Shown here piece by piece: positions 43,236 to 51,241 of a DNA stretch of 51,241 nt. Location of the stretch: positions 230,448 to 281,688 of the forward strand of contig NW_019775393.1 of NCBI RefSeq assembly GCF_001039355.2. Direction: 5' to 3'. The notes beneath the pieces are model-generated. The model did not search any database and was not told the origin of the DNA. It saw only the letters and a list, made by a program, of their open reading frames with translations. Source of the DNA: Lingula anatina (Eukaryota; Brachiopoda; Lingulata; Lingulida; Lingulidae). Position 1 is the first letter of the stretch. Every line of letters starts with the position of its first letter. The translations under genes and the position numbers were made by a program.

Positions 43236-43257
43236 TGACACCGGAATGACAACCATC
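42385..43257 (+). repeat. tandem unit copy b and gene-less TRIM block (ahead of TRIM 3)
   Basis: Repeats CCTGACATAGGCGGATAACA, then the full upstream block to GATATATACACGTACACAAC, a TG tract, a G-run (about 42842-42852) and ACATGTACGACGGCTCGGTG, where the TRIM start codon has decayed. The shared ~130-bp tail (ATTGCTCATACACCG) follows. A TG tract and G18 run lie at 43199-43234. Confidence 0.7.
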
Positions 43258-43493
43258 AAAGTGTTTAACTGATATGTCAAACACTCAGCTAGTTTAGGCT
43301 TTAGACTTTGATACCGTCCTGGTTATTAACAACATCACCTGATTGTGGTGTGTTGATCGGGTGACAAATTTGAAGTAGTATAGGTAACTTATTAAATGGT
43401 ATATAAAGCATACGCAACGGCTTTAGCAGCAGTAGAGCGGGGCGGTCGGGATGTAGGGGTCGGGGCGCTGTGCCCACTCTGGGCCCCTATATC
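43258..43493 (+). promoter_or_regulatory. upstream block and TATA of TRIM gene 3
   Basis: ACTGATATGTCAAACACTCAG, GATACCGTCCTGGTTATTAAC, GATCGGGTGACAAATTTGAA, TATA element TATATAAAG at 43400-43408, then the GC-rich leader GGGGCGGTCGGGATGTAGGG to the ATG at 43494. The best TATA match of the set. Confidence 0.6.
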
Positions 43494-45725
43494 ATGGCAG
43501 TGGCTTCGAGAGATTTATGCAGCGTCTTCAGTGAGAACTTTTTAACGTGTCATGTGTGTCTGGAGGAATATAAAGATCCGAGAGTACTCCCCTGTTACCA
43601 CACATTCTGCCTGGAATGCATTGCTGACCATGCAGCCAAGAATGGTGTCCAGAACAAGTTCTCCTGTCCCGTGTGTCGCCAAGAGACCCCCGTACCACCA
43701 GGTGGGATAGAGACTCTCGTGAAAAACTTCTTCTTAAGAAAGGTAACAGACTTCATGAAAGATAGGAAAGCGCCCGGGGGGAGACTTTGTGAGTATTGTA
43801 ACCGTAAAGAGGCAACTGCCATGTGCCAAGGGTGCCCAAAAAACAACCAACTGTGCTCTTCATGTCGTGATGTTCACGACAAAATACCGTTTTGTGAGGG
43901 TCATTTGTTTGTACCTTTGTCACAAGTCGATTTCTCAGATAACCCAACTAACATACGAGAACAATTACGTCAAGTATTAGATAAAGCTCAATACTGCGAC
44001 AAACACGACGGAGAACCGCTGGCATTCTATTGTGAAAATGATGACATTATTATATGCAGGGAATGTATTATAAAAGTCCACAGCAAGCACAATTTCAAAG
44101 AATTGGGGGATGTGGTGAAAGTTCAACGAGATTTGATACAAGTGAAGCTTAACTGCCTCCGTACCGAGAAATTGTCTCGATTTGAGAAAGTGGAGAATGC
44201 CATAGTACGAACGGAAGAGAGGCTGACAAAAAATCAGACAAAGGTTCTTCGTATGATGGATACTCAAACATTAGCCATGACCAAAGAGATAAATGAAAAC
44301 AGTAAAACTATTGAAAGAGAAATCAACAAATATTATCAACAATTAGAGAGAGACGTACGCAAACAGACCGACGCATATTTGACCACTGTCAAACAGTATT
44401 TGGGAACTTATAAAAGAAAAGTACAGTCAGACTACACTGAAATGCAAAAGGTTATAGATAACAAAAGCAAGAAAATGACGGCAGAAGTTAAGGCACTCAC
44501 CTCCACGCAGGTGAAGACTCTAGAAGCTGAAAAGGACAAGCAAGAAATGAACAAGGTTTTCATTCAGAGCATTTGTGATTTCGCTCAGCAGCTCACAGAC
44601 ACCGGTTCTGACATCGAGGTTATGACCCACTCTAAAAAACTCCAAACTAGAATCCAAGAATTACAGACAGTAGAACCAGTCTTTGATACCAAGATCACCG
44701 ATATAACATTTACACCAGGGCAAACAGCAATGGACGTTGTGCTACAGTTTCCTAAAATCCCTGAACCACGGCCGCTGTCCATCAAAACGGGGTCAATTAC
44801 GGCCAAAACATACCTGGGGCCCGTTGATAAGTATTTTGGAAGTTTTAAACAAACAAGAGCGAACCATCCTGAGCTGAATGAATTTGTGAAGGTAAACTGG
44901 CTTGATAAACTGAAGCGGAATATTTGTTTTAACGTGGGGGATACACCGTGGGATATCCAGTGCACAGATGACGGTTGTATTTTAGTTTTACATAGTGATT
45001 ACAATTCTCGTGATACAGTGTCCGTATTCTCCAGCACAGGTCAATGTAATCAGATCAGAATAATGGGAAGGGCGTGGCGTATCACTACAGTCAGTAACGA
45101 TAGATTCGTGGCCACATGTGACTTTAAATGCTGTAAACTGTATTCAACATCAGGTCAGGTTATCCGATGTTTTGGTCAGGGTGATATGTCTAACCCCTGG
45201 GGTGTCACTGTGGACCGTACAGAGGGTAAGGTGTACGTGTGTGATAGTGGTGCACAGTGCATCTGTGTGTACGACATAAAGTCTTTTCAACTTGTTTACA
45301 GAATTCCTATCCCAATGTGCAGTAAAAGTTTTCTGCACTGTGCATACCACCACGGCATCAATGCAATCATAGTCAGCGACTGCAAGGCCCACTGTGTGTA
45401 TGCAGTGACACCCCAGGGTGACGCCATGTTCCAGCACGGGACACGAGGTCAAAGTGGAAGTGGAGGCGGACAACTGAGTAATCCACTAGGGGTGTGCGTA
45501 GATAAGTTTGGACACATATTCATAGCTGACAGTGGTAATCACAGGGTGGTTGTCCTTGGTTCAGACGGAAAATTTCTACGTAACGTTTTCACATGGAATG
45601 ACATCACTCCTGTGTCAGTTGATGTCAACAGTAACGGGGAGCTTGTTGTTGGAACTGTTGGAAATGTCCTAGGTGTAAACAATACAGGAACAATATCCAC
45701 GTATAAGTATATTAATGAGAAATGA
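43494..45725 (+). CDS. TRIM/NHL-like RING E3 ubiquitin ligase 3 (743 aa)
   Basis: Intronless, with the start at ATATCATGGCAGTGGC aligned with TRIM 1 and 2. RING ligands Cys19 to Cys61, B-box 1 Cys99 to His137 and B-box 2 Cys168 to His199 are all present. The coiled coil (about 208-367) and NHL-like C-terminal propeller follow. It is the most diverged of the three: B-box 1 reads NRKEATAMCQGCPKNNQLC, and residues about 470-540 differ strongly (e.g. KVNWLDKLKRNICFNVG), yet the segment GQGDMSNPWGVTVDRTEGK and onward is almost identical in DNA to TRIM 1 and 2. The last blade carries a unique insertion, GTVGNVLGVNNTGTIS. Expected to be a ubiquitin ligase with its own target specificity set by the propeller face. 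Confidence 0.93.
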   Translation: MAVASRDLCSVFSENFLTCHVCLEEYKDPRVLPCYHTFCLECIADHAAKNGVQNKFSCPVCRQETPVPPGGIETLVKNFFLRKVTDFMKDRKAPGGRLCEYCNRKEATAMCQGCPKNNQLCSSCRDVHDKIPFCEGHLFVPLSQVDFSDNPTNIREQLRQVLDKAQYCDKHDGEPLAFYCENDDIIICRECIIKVHSKHNFKELGDVVKVQRDLIQVKLNCLRTEKLSRFEKVENAIVRTEERLTKNQTKVLRMMDTQTLAMTKEINENSKTIEREINKYYQQLERDVRKQTDAYLTTVKQYLGTYKRKVQSDYTEMQKVIDNKSKKMTAEVKALTSTQVKTLEAEKDKQEMNKVFIQSICDFAQQLTDTGSDIEVMTHSKKLQTRIQELQTVEPVFDTKITDITFTPGQTAMDVVLQFPKIPEPRPLSIKTGSITAKTYLGPVDKYFGSFKQTRANHPELNEFVKVNWLDKLKRNICFNVGDTPWDIQCTDDGCILVLHSDYNSRDTVSVFSSTGQCNQIRIMGRAWRITTVSNDRFVATCDFKCCKLYSTSGQVIRCFGQGDMSNPWGVTVDRTEGKVYVCDSGAQCICVYDIKSFQLVYRIPIPMCSKSFLHCAYHHGINAIIVSDCKAHCVYAVTPQGDAMFQHGTRGQSGSGGGQLSNPLGVCVDKFGHIFIADSGNHRVVVLGSDGKFLRNVFTWNDITPVSVDVNSNGELVVGTVGNVLGVNNTGTISTYKYINEK

Positions 45726-46320
45726 CTTATATGATTTGTCTCTTTAATGATGTTTGAATTGTGATAACTGAGGAAATGTAATGAACACATCTTACAAATA
45801 GCCGCCACAATGTTTGTTGAAATTGTGCCGAAGTTCTAAATTAATTAGATAAATGTGTGCATGAAGACATACGAAGACACTTGATTCAATCAATTTTGTA
45901 AATTTAATTGAGCACTCTCATCTTTTGCAGATCAACTTGTAATACTTTCATCTGCATATACGTTTTTTCACTTATGCATTTAAACTATAAACAGTAAATT
46001 TCATTTTAGCCTATGCATGAAATGTGGATCTTTTCCTTTTTTTCATTTCCAAGTGATAAGTTTTAACAGGTAGATGATATGTGTATAGAAAATAAAGCAA
46101 ACGATAAAGATAAGAATTTGTTGGTTATAGTAAACAGCCTGATATTTTAGAAGTAAAATCTAACAGACTTGCAGATGTTTTAACATTAAAATTACTTTAT
46201 TTTTTATTATTCTGATTAGCACTTAGGTTCAGCTTTTTTCAAAATGTAAATAATGTGATCGACAGCAGAACAGTTTTTGTTTTAAATCTTTGCAATTTTA
46301 GAGCCCTGAAGTTAGTGTCT
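45726..46320. other. 3' flank of TRIM 3
   Basis: Related to the 3' flank of TRIM 2 (shared ATTTTTATTATTCTGATTAGCAC-like stretch and TCGACAGCAGAACA). AATAAA-type motifs occur (e.g. AAAATAAAGC near 46089), but none is clearly the polyadenylation site. Confidence 0.5.
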
Positions 46321-46540
46321 AGTTTCTAGTTTCCAGTTTCGTTTTTCAAAAACGAACCTGGCAACCAGAAACTAGTGTCGTTTTTCAAAAACGAACCTGG
46401 CAACCGGAAACTAGTGTCGTTTTTTCAAAAACGAACCTGGCAACCAGAAACTAGTTTCGTTTTTCGAAAACGATTCTGGCATCCAGAAACTAGTGTCGTT
46501 TTTCAAAAACGATTCTGAGAAGCCAGAATCGTTTTTGCGG
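46320..46540. repeat. ~53-bp tandem repeat with internal palindromes
   Basis: Five units of AGAAACTAGTGTCGTTTTTC plus AAAAACGAACCTGGCAACC. Each contains the palindrome CGTTTTTCAAAAACG (one CGTTTTTCGAAAACG). The last unit passes into AGCCAGAATCGTTTTTGCGG. Absent from the TRIM 2 3' flank. Confidence 0.9.
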
Positions 46541-46744
46541 AGAGAAAGCGGTGAGCAGAGGGAGAGGCAACCAGCGGTGTGCGTGTACCGCGATTAGGTA
46601 ACCCTCACCGCGAAAGCCGGGCAGGTTTTTTTTCAGTATCTCCTCGACGTGCGCTGAGACCGAGCAGTCGCCGATTATTGCCTACGGGGTACGGGCAACT
46701 CTCATCGCAGAAGCTTGACAGAGTGTTTACAGTGTAACGGTCTT

Positions 46745-47152
46745 TCCTCGCCACGCTGGGAGGCCGAGTTGACCGCCTCTACCAGTCACAGTCAGCCTGC
46801 ACAGTGGAATCCGGGAATGGAGTTTAAGTGGGGGTGCGGGTGGGGGAATAAGGGTGAGGTTGAAAAGAGGGAAAAACGATTCTGGCAACCAGTAACCAGT
46901 GTCGTTTTTTAAAAAACGACACTGGTCTCTGGGCATCAGAATCGTTTTTCAAAAATTCAATAAATTCAAAAATTACACTTCAAACTACAAAGGGAGGCCC
47001 CGGGGGCCCCTTTCCCCTCTTCAATCTCACCCTTATTCCCCCACCACCACCCCCACCCCCACCCCCCACTTAAATTCCATTCCCGGCTTCCACTGTGCAG
47101 GCTGCCTGTGACTGGTGGCGGCGGTAAACTCGGCCTCCCAGCGCGGCGAGGA
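46745..47152. repeat. ~400-bp inverted repeat with palindromic centre
   Basis: Left arm 46745-46876 (CGCCACGCTGGGAGGCCGAG...GGAATAAGGGTGAGGTTGAA) is the inverse of right arm about 47020-47152 (CAATCTCACCCTTATTCCCC...CTCGGCCTCCCAGCGCGGCG). Between them, 46877-46950 is itself palindromic (AGTGTCGTTTTTTAAAAAACG and ACACTGG), made of the neighbouring satellite sequence. A fold-back element or hairpin-forming duplication. Confidence 0.85.
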
Positions 47153-47159
47153 AATACCG

Positions 47160-47880
47160 GGCATTATTAAACAAACAGTGCAGTCTTGCTTTGACTACGG
47201 AGTATAGTACCAATGTAAAGAAAATACTTACTGTTTGAGCAGGACCTTTTAAAATTAAAATACGCACAGGACTACCAGGACCCCAAGAGAGATGGGTCGT
47301 GAGAGGGAGGGTCGCGAGCTAGGTAAAACATTGTGGCTGAAACCCAAATCGTCGGTTAACTGTGTCTCACACTTTATTATCAAGTTGTCAAATTCAGCAT
47401 TAAAAAGAAGTCGTGAGAAAAAATAGTTGGCGATTTCTATGTTTCACAAAGCTGTCAAATTCAATCTAAATCTGATTTTCGTGCGTTTGCTTCCCGCCGC
47501 CCGGTGTGGGAGGTATGGTTGTCCTTTGAATGCAGATCAGGGGTCCCACGTACATATAGGGTGAACCTTTTTTTTCTTTTTTTTTTTCTTTTGGGGGGGG
47601 GGGGGGGAGTATGGGGTATAATTCCAAATTTTAAATGCAGGAGGGCATGTAACCTCATAAGTATCCGCCCTTGTCACAGAGGAGGCAAATCACGGATATA
47701 AAATCGCTCCATTAATAAAACGGAATGAATGTGTTTTATCTGGTTGATAATTCTCATATATTTTTTCATATGTCGCTTACAATATGTTAGTTTTGAGACC
47801 CAAAGATGAGCAATATAGAGCGCTGTCCATGAAAAAAGCGAGAAACAGGCATGCAATCCGTCTATGCAACATTTCCATCC
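47160..47880. other. non-coding stretch with G15 run
   Basis: 47160-47320 continues the TRIM 2-type 3' flank (ACTACCAGGACCCCAAGAG). A T-rich tract and G15 run lie at 47570-47607. No gene recognised. Confidence 0.5.
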
Positions 47881-47887
47881 ATAATAC

Positions 47888-48103
47888 CCCCTTTACACTG
47901 GACGGCGTCCTTTCTGTGTCCTTTCTGCGACCATGAAATTTGGCATCGATGTGGTCTTAATAAGGAGACACGAGCATTGATTTTGTATCAGAAAGAATGC
48001 TCAATGATCGGCCAGTTGTCGGCACGTAAAGTATTATAATTTTTAACTCTCAAATGGGTCCGTACTGCTGGACGCAGAAAGGACGCCGTCCAGTGTAAAG
48101 GGG
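47888..48103. mobile_element. 216-bp MITE with 29-bp inverted ends
   Basis: Left CCCCTTTACACTGGACGGCG...CTTTCTG (47888-47916) and right CAGAAAGGACGCCGTCCAGT...AAGGGG (48075-48103) are perfect inverses over about 29 bp. Interior non-coding. The target-site duplication is not clear. Confidence 0.8.
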
Positions 48104-48490
48104 CCCTACAAATATTATATATATTGTCTCGTTATAATTTCACGTAGCATTCGGGCTCTATCCTTATAATATTGCGTTAAAAAAGAAAACAAAATGTCAT
48201 GTGATTTGTCATGATAAAAGCTGCAGTCACCCCTAAAGTTACGTGCCTCATACAAATGGAGTGATATATAAGTAACTAAGTTGATAATGCAATAGTAAAG
48301 GATTATTAATAATTCACTCACCATTCATTTATCTATTGGCTATCAATGACATTAAGTGAAACGATTCATCAATAATAAAAGTAACTTTTATTCCTGTTTT
48401 CGTGCTACGATGGTTGGTCAAAACACCAAGTATCAAATCATATTTAACTTGATGACAAGCAAAATAAGGATTCATGAATGACACTTCACC

Positions 48491-48895
<405 letters not shown>

Positions 48896-49059
48896 CAGAA
48901 ACAACATGCACACCGCTACTACCAGCATATTACTGATAAACCACGTTTTACTCTGATATCACCCTGACTGTATTGTGTATGTATAGATAACTATCAAACA
49001 ATGCCCCCAGATTTATAAACACGAGTCACGGCTTTGGCACATGGACTTGCACTTTATCA

Positions 49060-49220
49060 GTAGTTTGGATACGTTGATAACGTCCTCATAATTGTCAACA
49101 CCATGTGATCATGATGAATCAATCGGTGACAGTTTTAACGTAGTATAGATTAAACGATAAAACTTTATGAACGCACACAACGGCTTTGACAGCAGCAGAG
49201 CATGCGGTCAGCGTGTAGAG
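49060..49220 (+). repeat. degenerate TRIM upstream block
   Basis: TGATAACGTCCTCATAATTG, then ATCGGTGACAGTTTTAACG and ACAACGGCTTTGACAGCAGC match the block in order but with many changes. No TRIM ORF follows. Confidence 0.65.
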
Positions 49221-49229
49221 GGAGTACTG

Positions 49230-49825
49230 AGAAATAGAATATAAATAAGTGCACAAACAGAGTTGGTGAATAAATGTTTGAAGGCTCAAGGACGTCGTTG
49301 TCGTCACTTTAAAGCATATCAAAACCTTCAAAATATATATTTCCAAGGAAAAAGATATTAGCCACTAGTTTGCATTTCGTTTTTTATTTATGTCTATAGT
49401 ATTTCGTTCAAAGTAGAAAATACCAGATAAGACAATATAATTGTTTTATAATGATATAACGCGGTGAGGCAATGCACATCCCTGCATCAGGAGGGATACG
49501 ATATTTTTTTTTCTGTCACTTTTGTAAGGCTTTTTTAAAAAGGCCTTGCTGAGGCTTGGAGTTTCATCCTAACTGCTAAAAAGTCAGCCCCAACCACCTC
49601 CCGCGCATTCTCGCGAGCTTTCTAAAGTAGTATGACGTCAAACCGCTCGGCTGGTCTCACTGTAGGCTACATGTACCTGGGGTTATAATAAGGACCAATA
49701 CGAGAGACGTCACACTACATGTGTAACAGAAAATCCGTCCTCCATTGAATTCGTACAGGTTAAGGTTAGCGTGACGCAAGACATGGGTGCCTGCACTGGC
49801 CAAGGAACAGTTCACTCCTTCTGGG
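49230..49825. other. non-coding stretch, nothing recognised
   Basis: AT-rich, with no ORF of note. ACAGGTTAAGGTTAGCGTGA at about 49756 resembles ACAGGTTAGGGTCAGCCTGA next to the palindromes at 2776. Confidence 0.4.
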
Positions 49826-49827
49826 GT

Positions 49828-49943
49828 GTCAGTGATATGTCAAGCACTCAGCTAGTGGGGGGGGGGGGGGGGGGGCGTGTCGGTGGGGTTGAAAGGTGAG
49901 GGGGGTACTATGGCACATATCAAAGGGATGACAGCCCTGACAA
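49828..49943 (+). repeat. truncated TRIM block ending in a G19 run
   Basis: GTGATATGTCAAGCACTCAG then CTAGT and a G19 run (49857-49875). Only the first ~30 bp of the block survive. Confidence 0.6.
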
Positions 49944-50171
49944 TGTATCACTGATATGTCAAACACTCAGCTGGTGCTTCAGGCTTTGATACTGTTCTGG
50001 TTATCGACAACATCATCTGACTGTGATGTGTACATCGGGTGACAACTTTGAAATAGAATAGATAACATATTAAATGATATATAAGCGTGCGCAACGGCTT
50101 TTGGCAGCAGTAGAGAGTGGCGGTCGGTGTGTAGGGGGCGGGGCGCTGTGCCCACTCTGGGCGCCTATACC
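49944..50171 (+). promoter_or_regulatory. upstream block and TATA of TRIM pseudogene 4
   Basis: Full block with TATATAAG at 50078-50085 and the GC-rich leader GCGGTCGGTGTGTAGGGGGC to the ATG at 50172. The promoter region appears intact although the gene is not. Confidence 0.55.
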
Positions 50172-50252
50172 ATGGCAATGGCTTCGAAAGAGATGTACAA
50201 CGTCTTCAGTGAGAATTTTTGAACGTGTCATATATGCCTGGAGGAATATAAA
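50172..50252 (+). pseudogene. TRIM pseudogene 4, 5' end only
   Basis: ATG GCA ATG GCT TCG AAA GAG ATG... encodes MAMASKEMYNVFSENF and then TGA, where the intact genes have TTA ACG (a base change in the T-run gives TTT TGA). CHICLEEYK follows out to about 50252, after which the sequence switches directly to another upstream block (TAGTATACATGTCTAACTG). Only the first ~27 codons of the RING region remain. Clearly non-functional as a TRIM gene. Confidence 0.9.
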
Positions 50253-51150
50253 TAGTATACATGTCTAACTGATATGTCAAGCAGCACTCAGCTAGGACAG
50301 TTATTAGACTTTGACACCGTCCTGGTTATTGACAACATCACCTGATTGGGATGTGTCCATCGGGTGACAACTTTAAAGTAGTATCGATAACTTATTAATA
50401 TATATTTGCGTATGCATCAATAGAACGGAAGGCGTTGTTTAGGTGCTGTACCTTTCTGCTTTAAAAACTGGTTTTTTTAAGTAGCCATTGCACAATTCAC
50501 ACCGTGGTATCGGCCATAGCTCTCACACTTGGCACACGGCAAGTATTGTGTTTATATCTTCAGGTACAAATGTTTTGATAAGCAATAAAATACAAAAACA
50601 CATGGAATATCTTTTTCTCTTAAAATATATGTATTTTCAATTAACATCTTAGGTACATTAAATAGTGTTAAATAAAGCAAAATTAAATTAGTTTTACGTT
50701 TTTTTTTTTTTTGGACTAATGACATTCAACTGCATGTTCGCTGCAGAGCACTTCCTTTGATTGACGGATACTCAAAATAACCACGATTTCTTAGGGTAAC
50801 TGTAAAGCTAACACATGAAAAGGTAAAGTGAACAAGCTAGCTTTATAGTTCCCTGACATAGGCGGATAACAGAATATTACTTAAATTATGATCGTGAGGT
50901 TACACTAAAATAAAGATAAAAAATGGAAATATGATCACGTGGCACACTATAGATTCAATATTTCAACATATCAATACAACGTGGGGCCACAGAGAAATAT
51001 GTTAAGCAGTGTCGACTCAAAAGGAATTGACAAAACACCCCCACACCCCAAACCCTCACAAACATATGCACGAAGACGTGTACAGTGTATTACTGATATG
51101 TCAAGTACTCAGCTAGTTTAAGCTCTAGACTTTGATACCGTCCTGGTTAT
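50253..51150 (+). repeat. second copy of the 41.5-42.4 kb segment
   Basis: Matches 41510-42384 in order: block, GAACGGAAGGCGTTGTTTAG, AAGTAGCCATTGCACAATTC, AATAAAATACAAAAACACATGG, CCTGACATAGGCGGATAACA, CCACAGAGAAATATGTTAAG. Confidence 0.85.
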
Positions 51151-51241
51151 TGACAACATCAGCTGATGTACACAACAGCCTTGACATCAGTAGAGGAGGG
51201 CGGTTAGCGCACGCGTGTGTTGGGGGGAGGGGGGGGGGGGG
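51078..51241 (+). repeat. TRIM upstream block at window edge (relic type)
   Basis: TACAGTGTATTACTGATATG, GATACCGTCCTGGTTATTGAC, then GACATCAGTAGAGGAGGGCG and a G-rich run to the last base. It resembles the gene-less block that precedes each intact TRIM gene by several hundred bases. Confidence 0.7.

Overview
The window is animal nuclear DNA: AT-rich, spliced genes with GT/AG introns, Pol III tRNA-Ala genes, long CA/GA microsatellites, 5'-truncated LINEs, fold-back/MITE elements and several rounds of segmental duplication. The TRIM-type RING/B-box proteins, a C1q-domain fragment and the transposon complement suggest a marine invertebrate, most likely a lophotrochozoan (mollusc or brachiopod-like). 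The species cannot be fixed from the sequence.

Layout. 1-4.1 kb: non-coding, with a small MITE, a minisatellite split by a dispersed repeat, and a perfect 44-bp palindrome. 4.1-13.1 kb: four minus-strand copies of a three-exon gene for a small zinc deaminase of the bacterial GuaD (guanine deaminase)/CDA fold. Copies at 4147-6019 and 12217-13069 look intact, while 8690-9590 and 10701-11414 lack the last exon. A tRNA-Ala(TGC) lies among them. 13.1-16.9 kb: a second tRNA-Ala and duplicated non-coding DNA. 17.4-19.6 kb: TRIM gene 1. 20.8-25.2 kb: a decayed multi-exon transposase gene (minus strand). 26.5 kb: a broken C1q domain. 27.4-29.6 kb: TRIM gene 2. 31.5-33.0 kb: a LINE 3' end and a decayed spliced gene fragment. 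34.6-40.4 kb: a second copy of the deaminase / tRNA-Ala / flank unit (deaminase exon 1 truncated), interrupted by a BEL/Pao-type gag fragment and a 1.1-kb fold-back transposon. 43.5-45.7 kb: TRIM gene 3. 46.3-48.9 kb: hairpin satellite, large inverted repeat, MITE and a 400-bp CA tract. 49.9-51.2 kb: a truncated TRIM pseudogene and another upstream block that ends at the window edge.

How it fits together. A unit of roughly 6-10 kb (A-type deaminase on the minus strand, then tRNA-Ala, then a plus-strand intronless TRIM gene with its own TATA-bearing upstream block) is present twice, at 11.9-19.6 kb and 34.6-45.7 kb. The TRIM genes encode RING, two B-boxes, coiled coil and a C-terminal NHL-like propeller, so they are probable E3 ubiquitin ligases. 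Their ~220-bp upstream block recurs in about a dozen places, mostly without a gene. Both families show near-identical core segments next to diverged ones, which suggests gene conversion. Joint involvement in defence or nucleotide sensing is a hypothesis only. Isolated single Ns fall at repeat boundaries, so copy number needs long-read confirmation.
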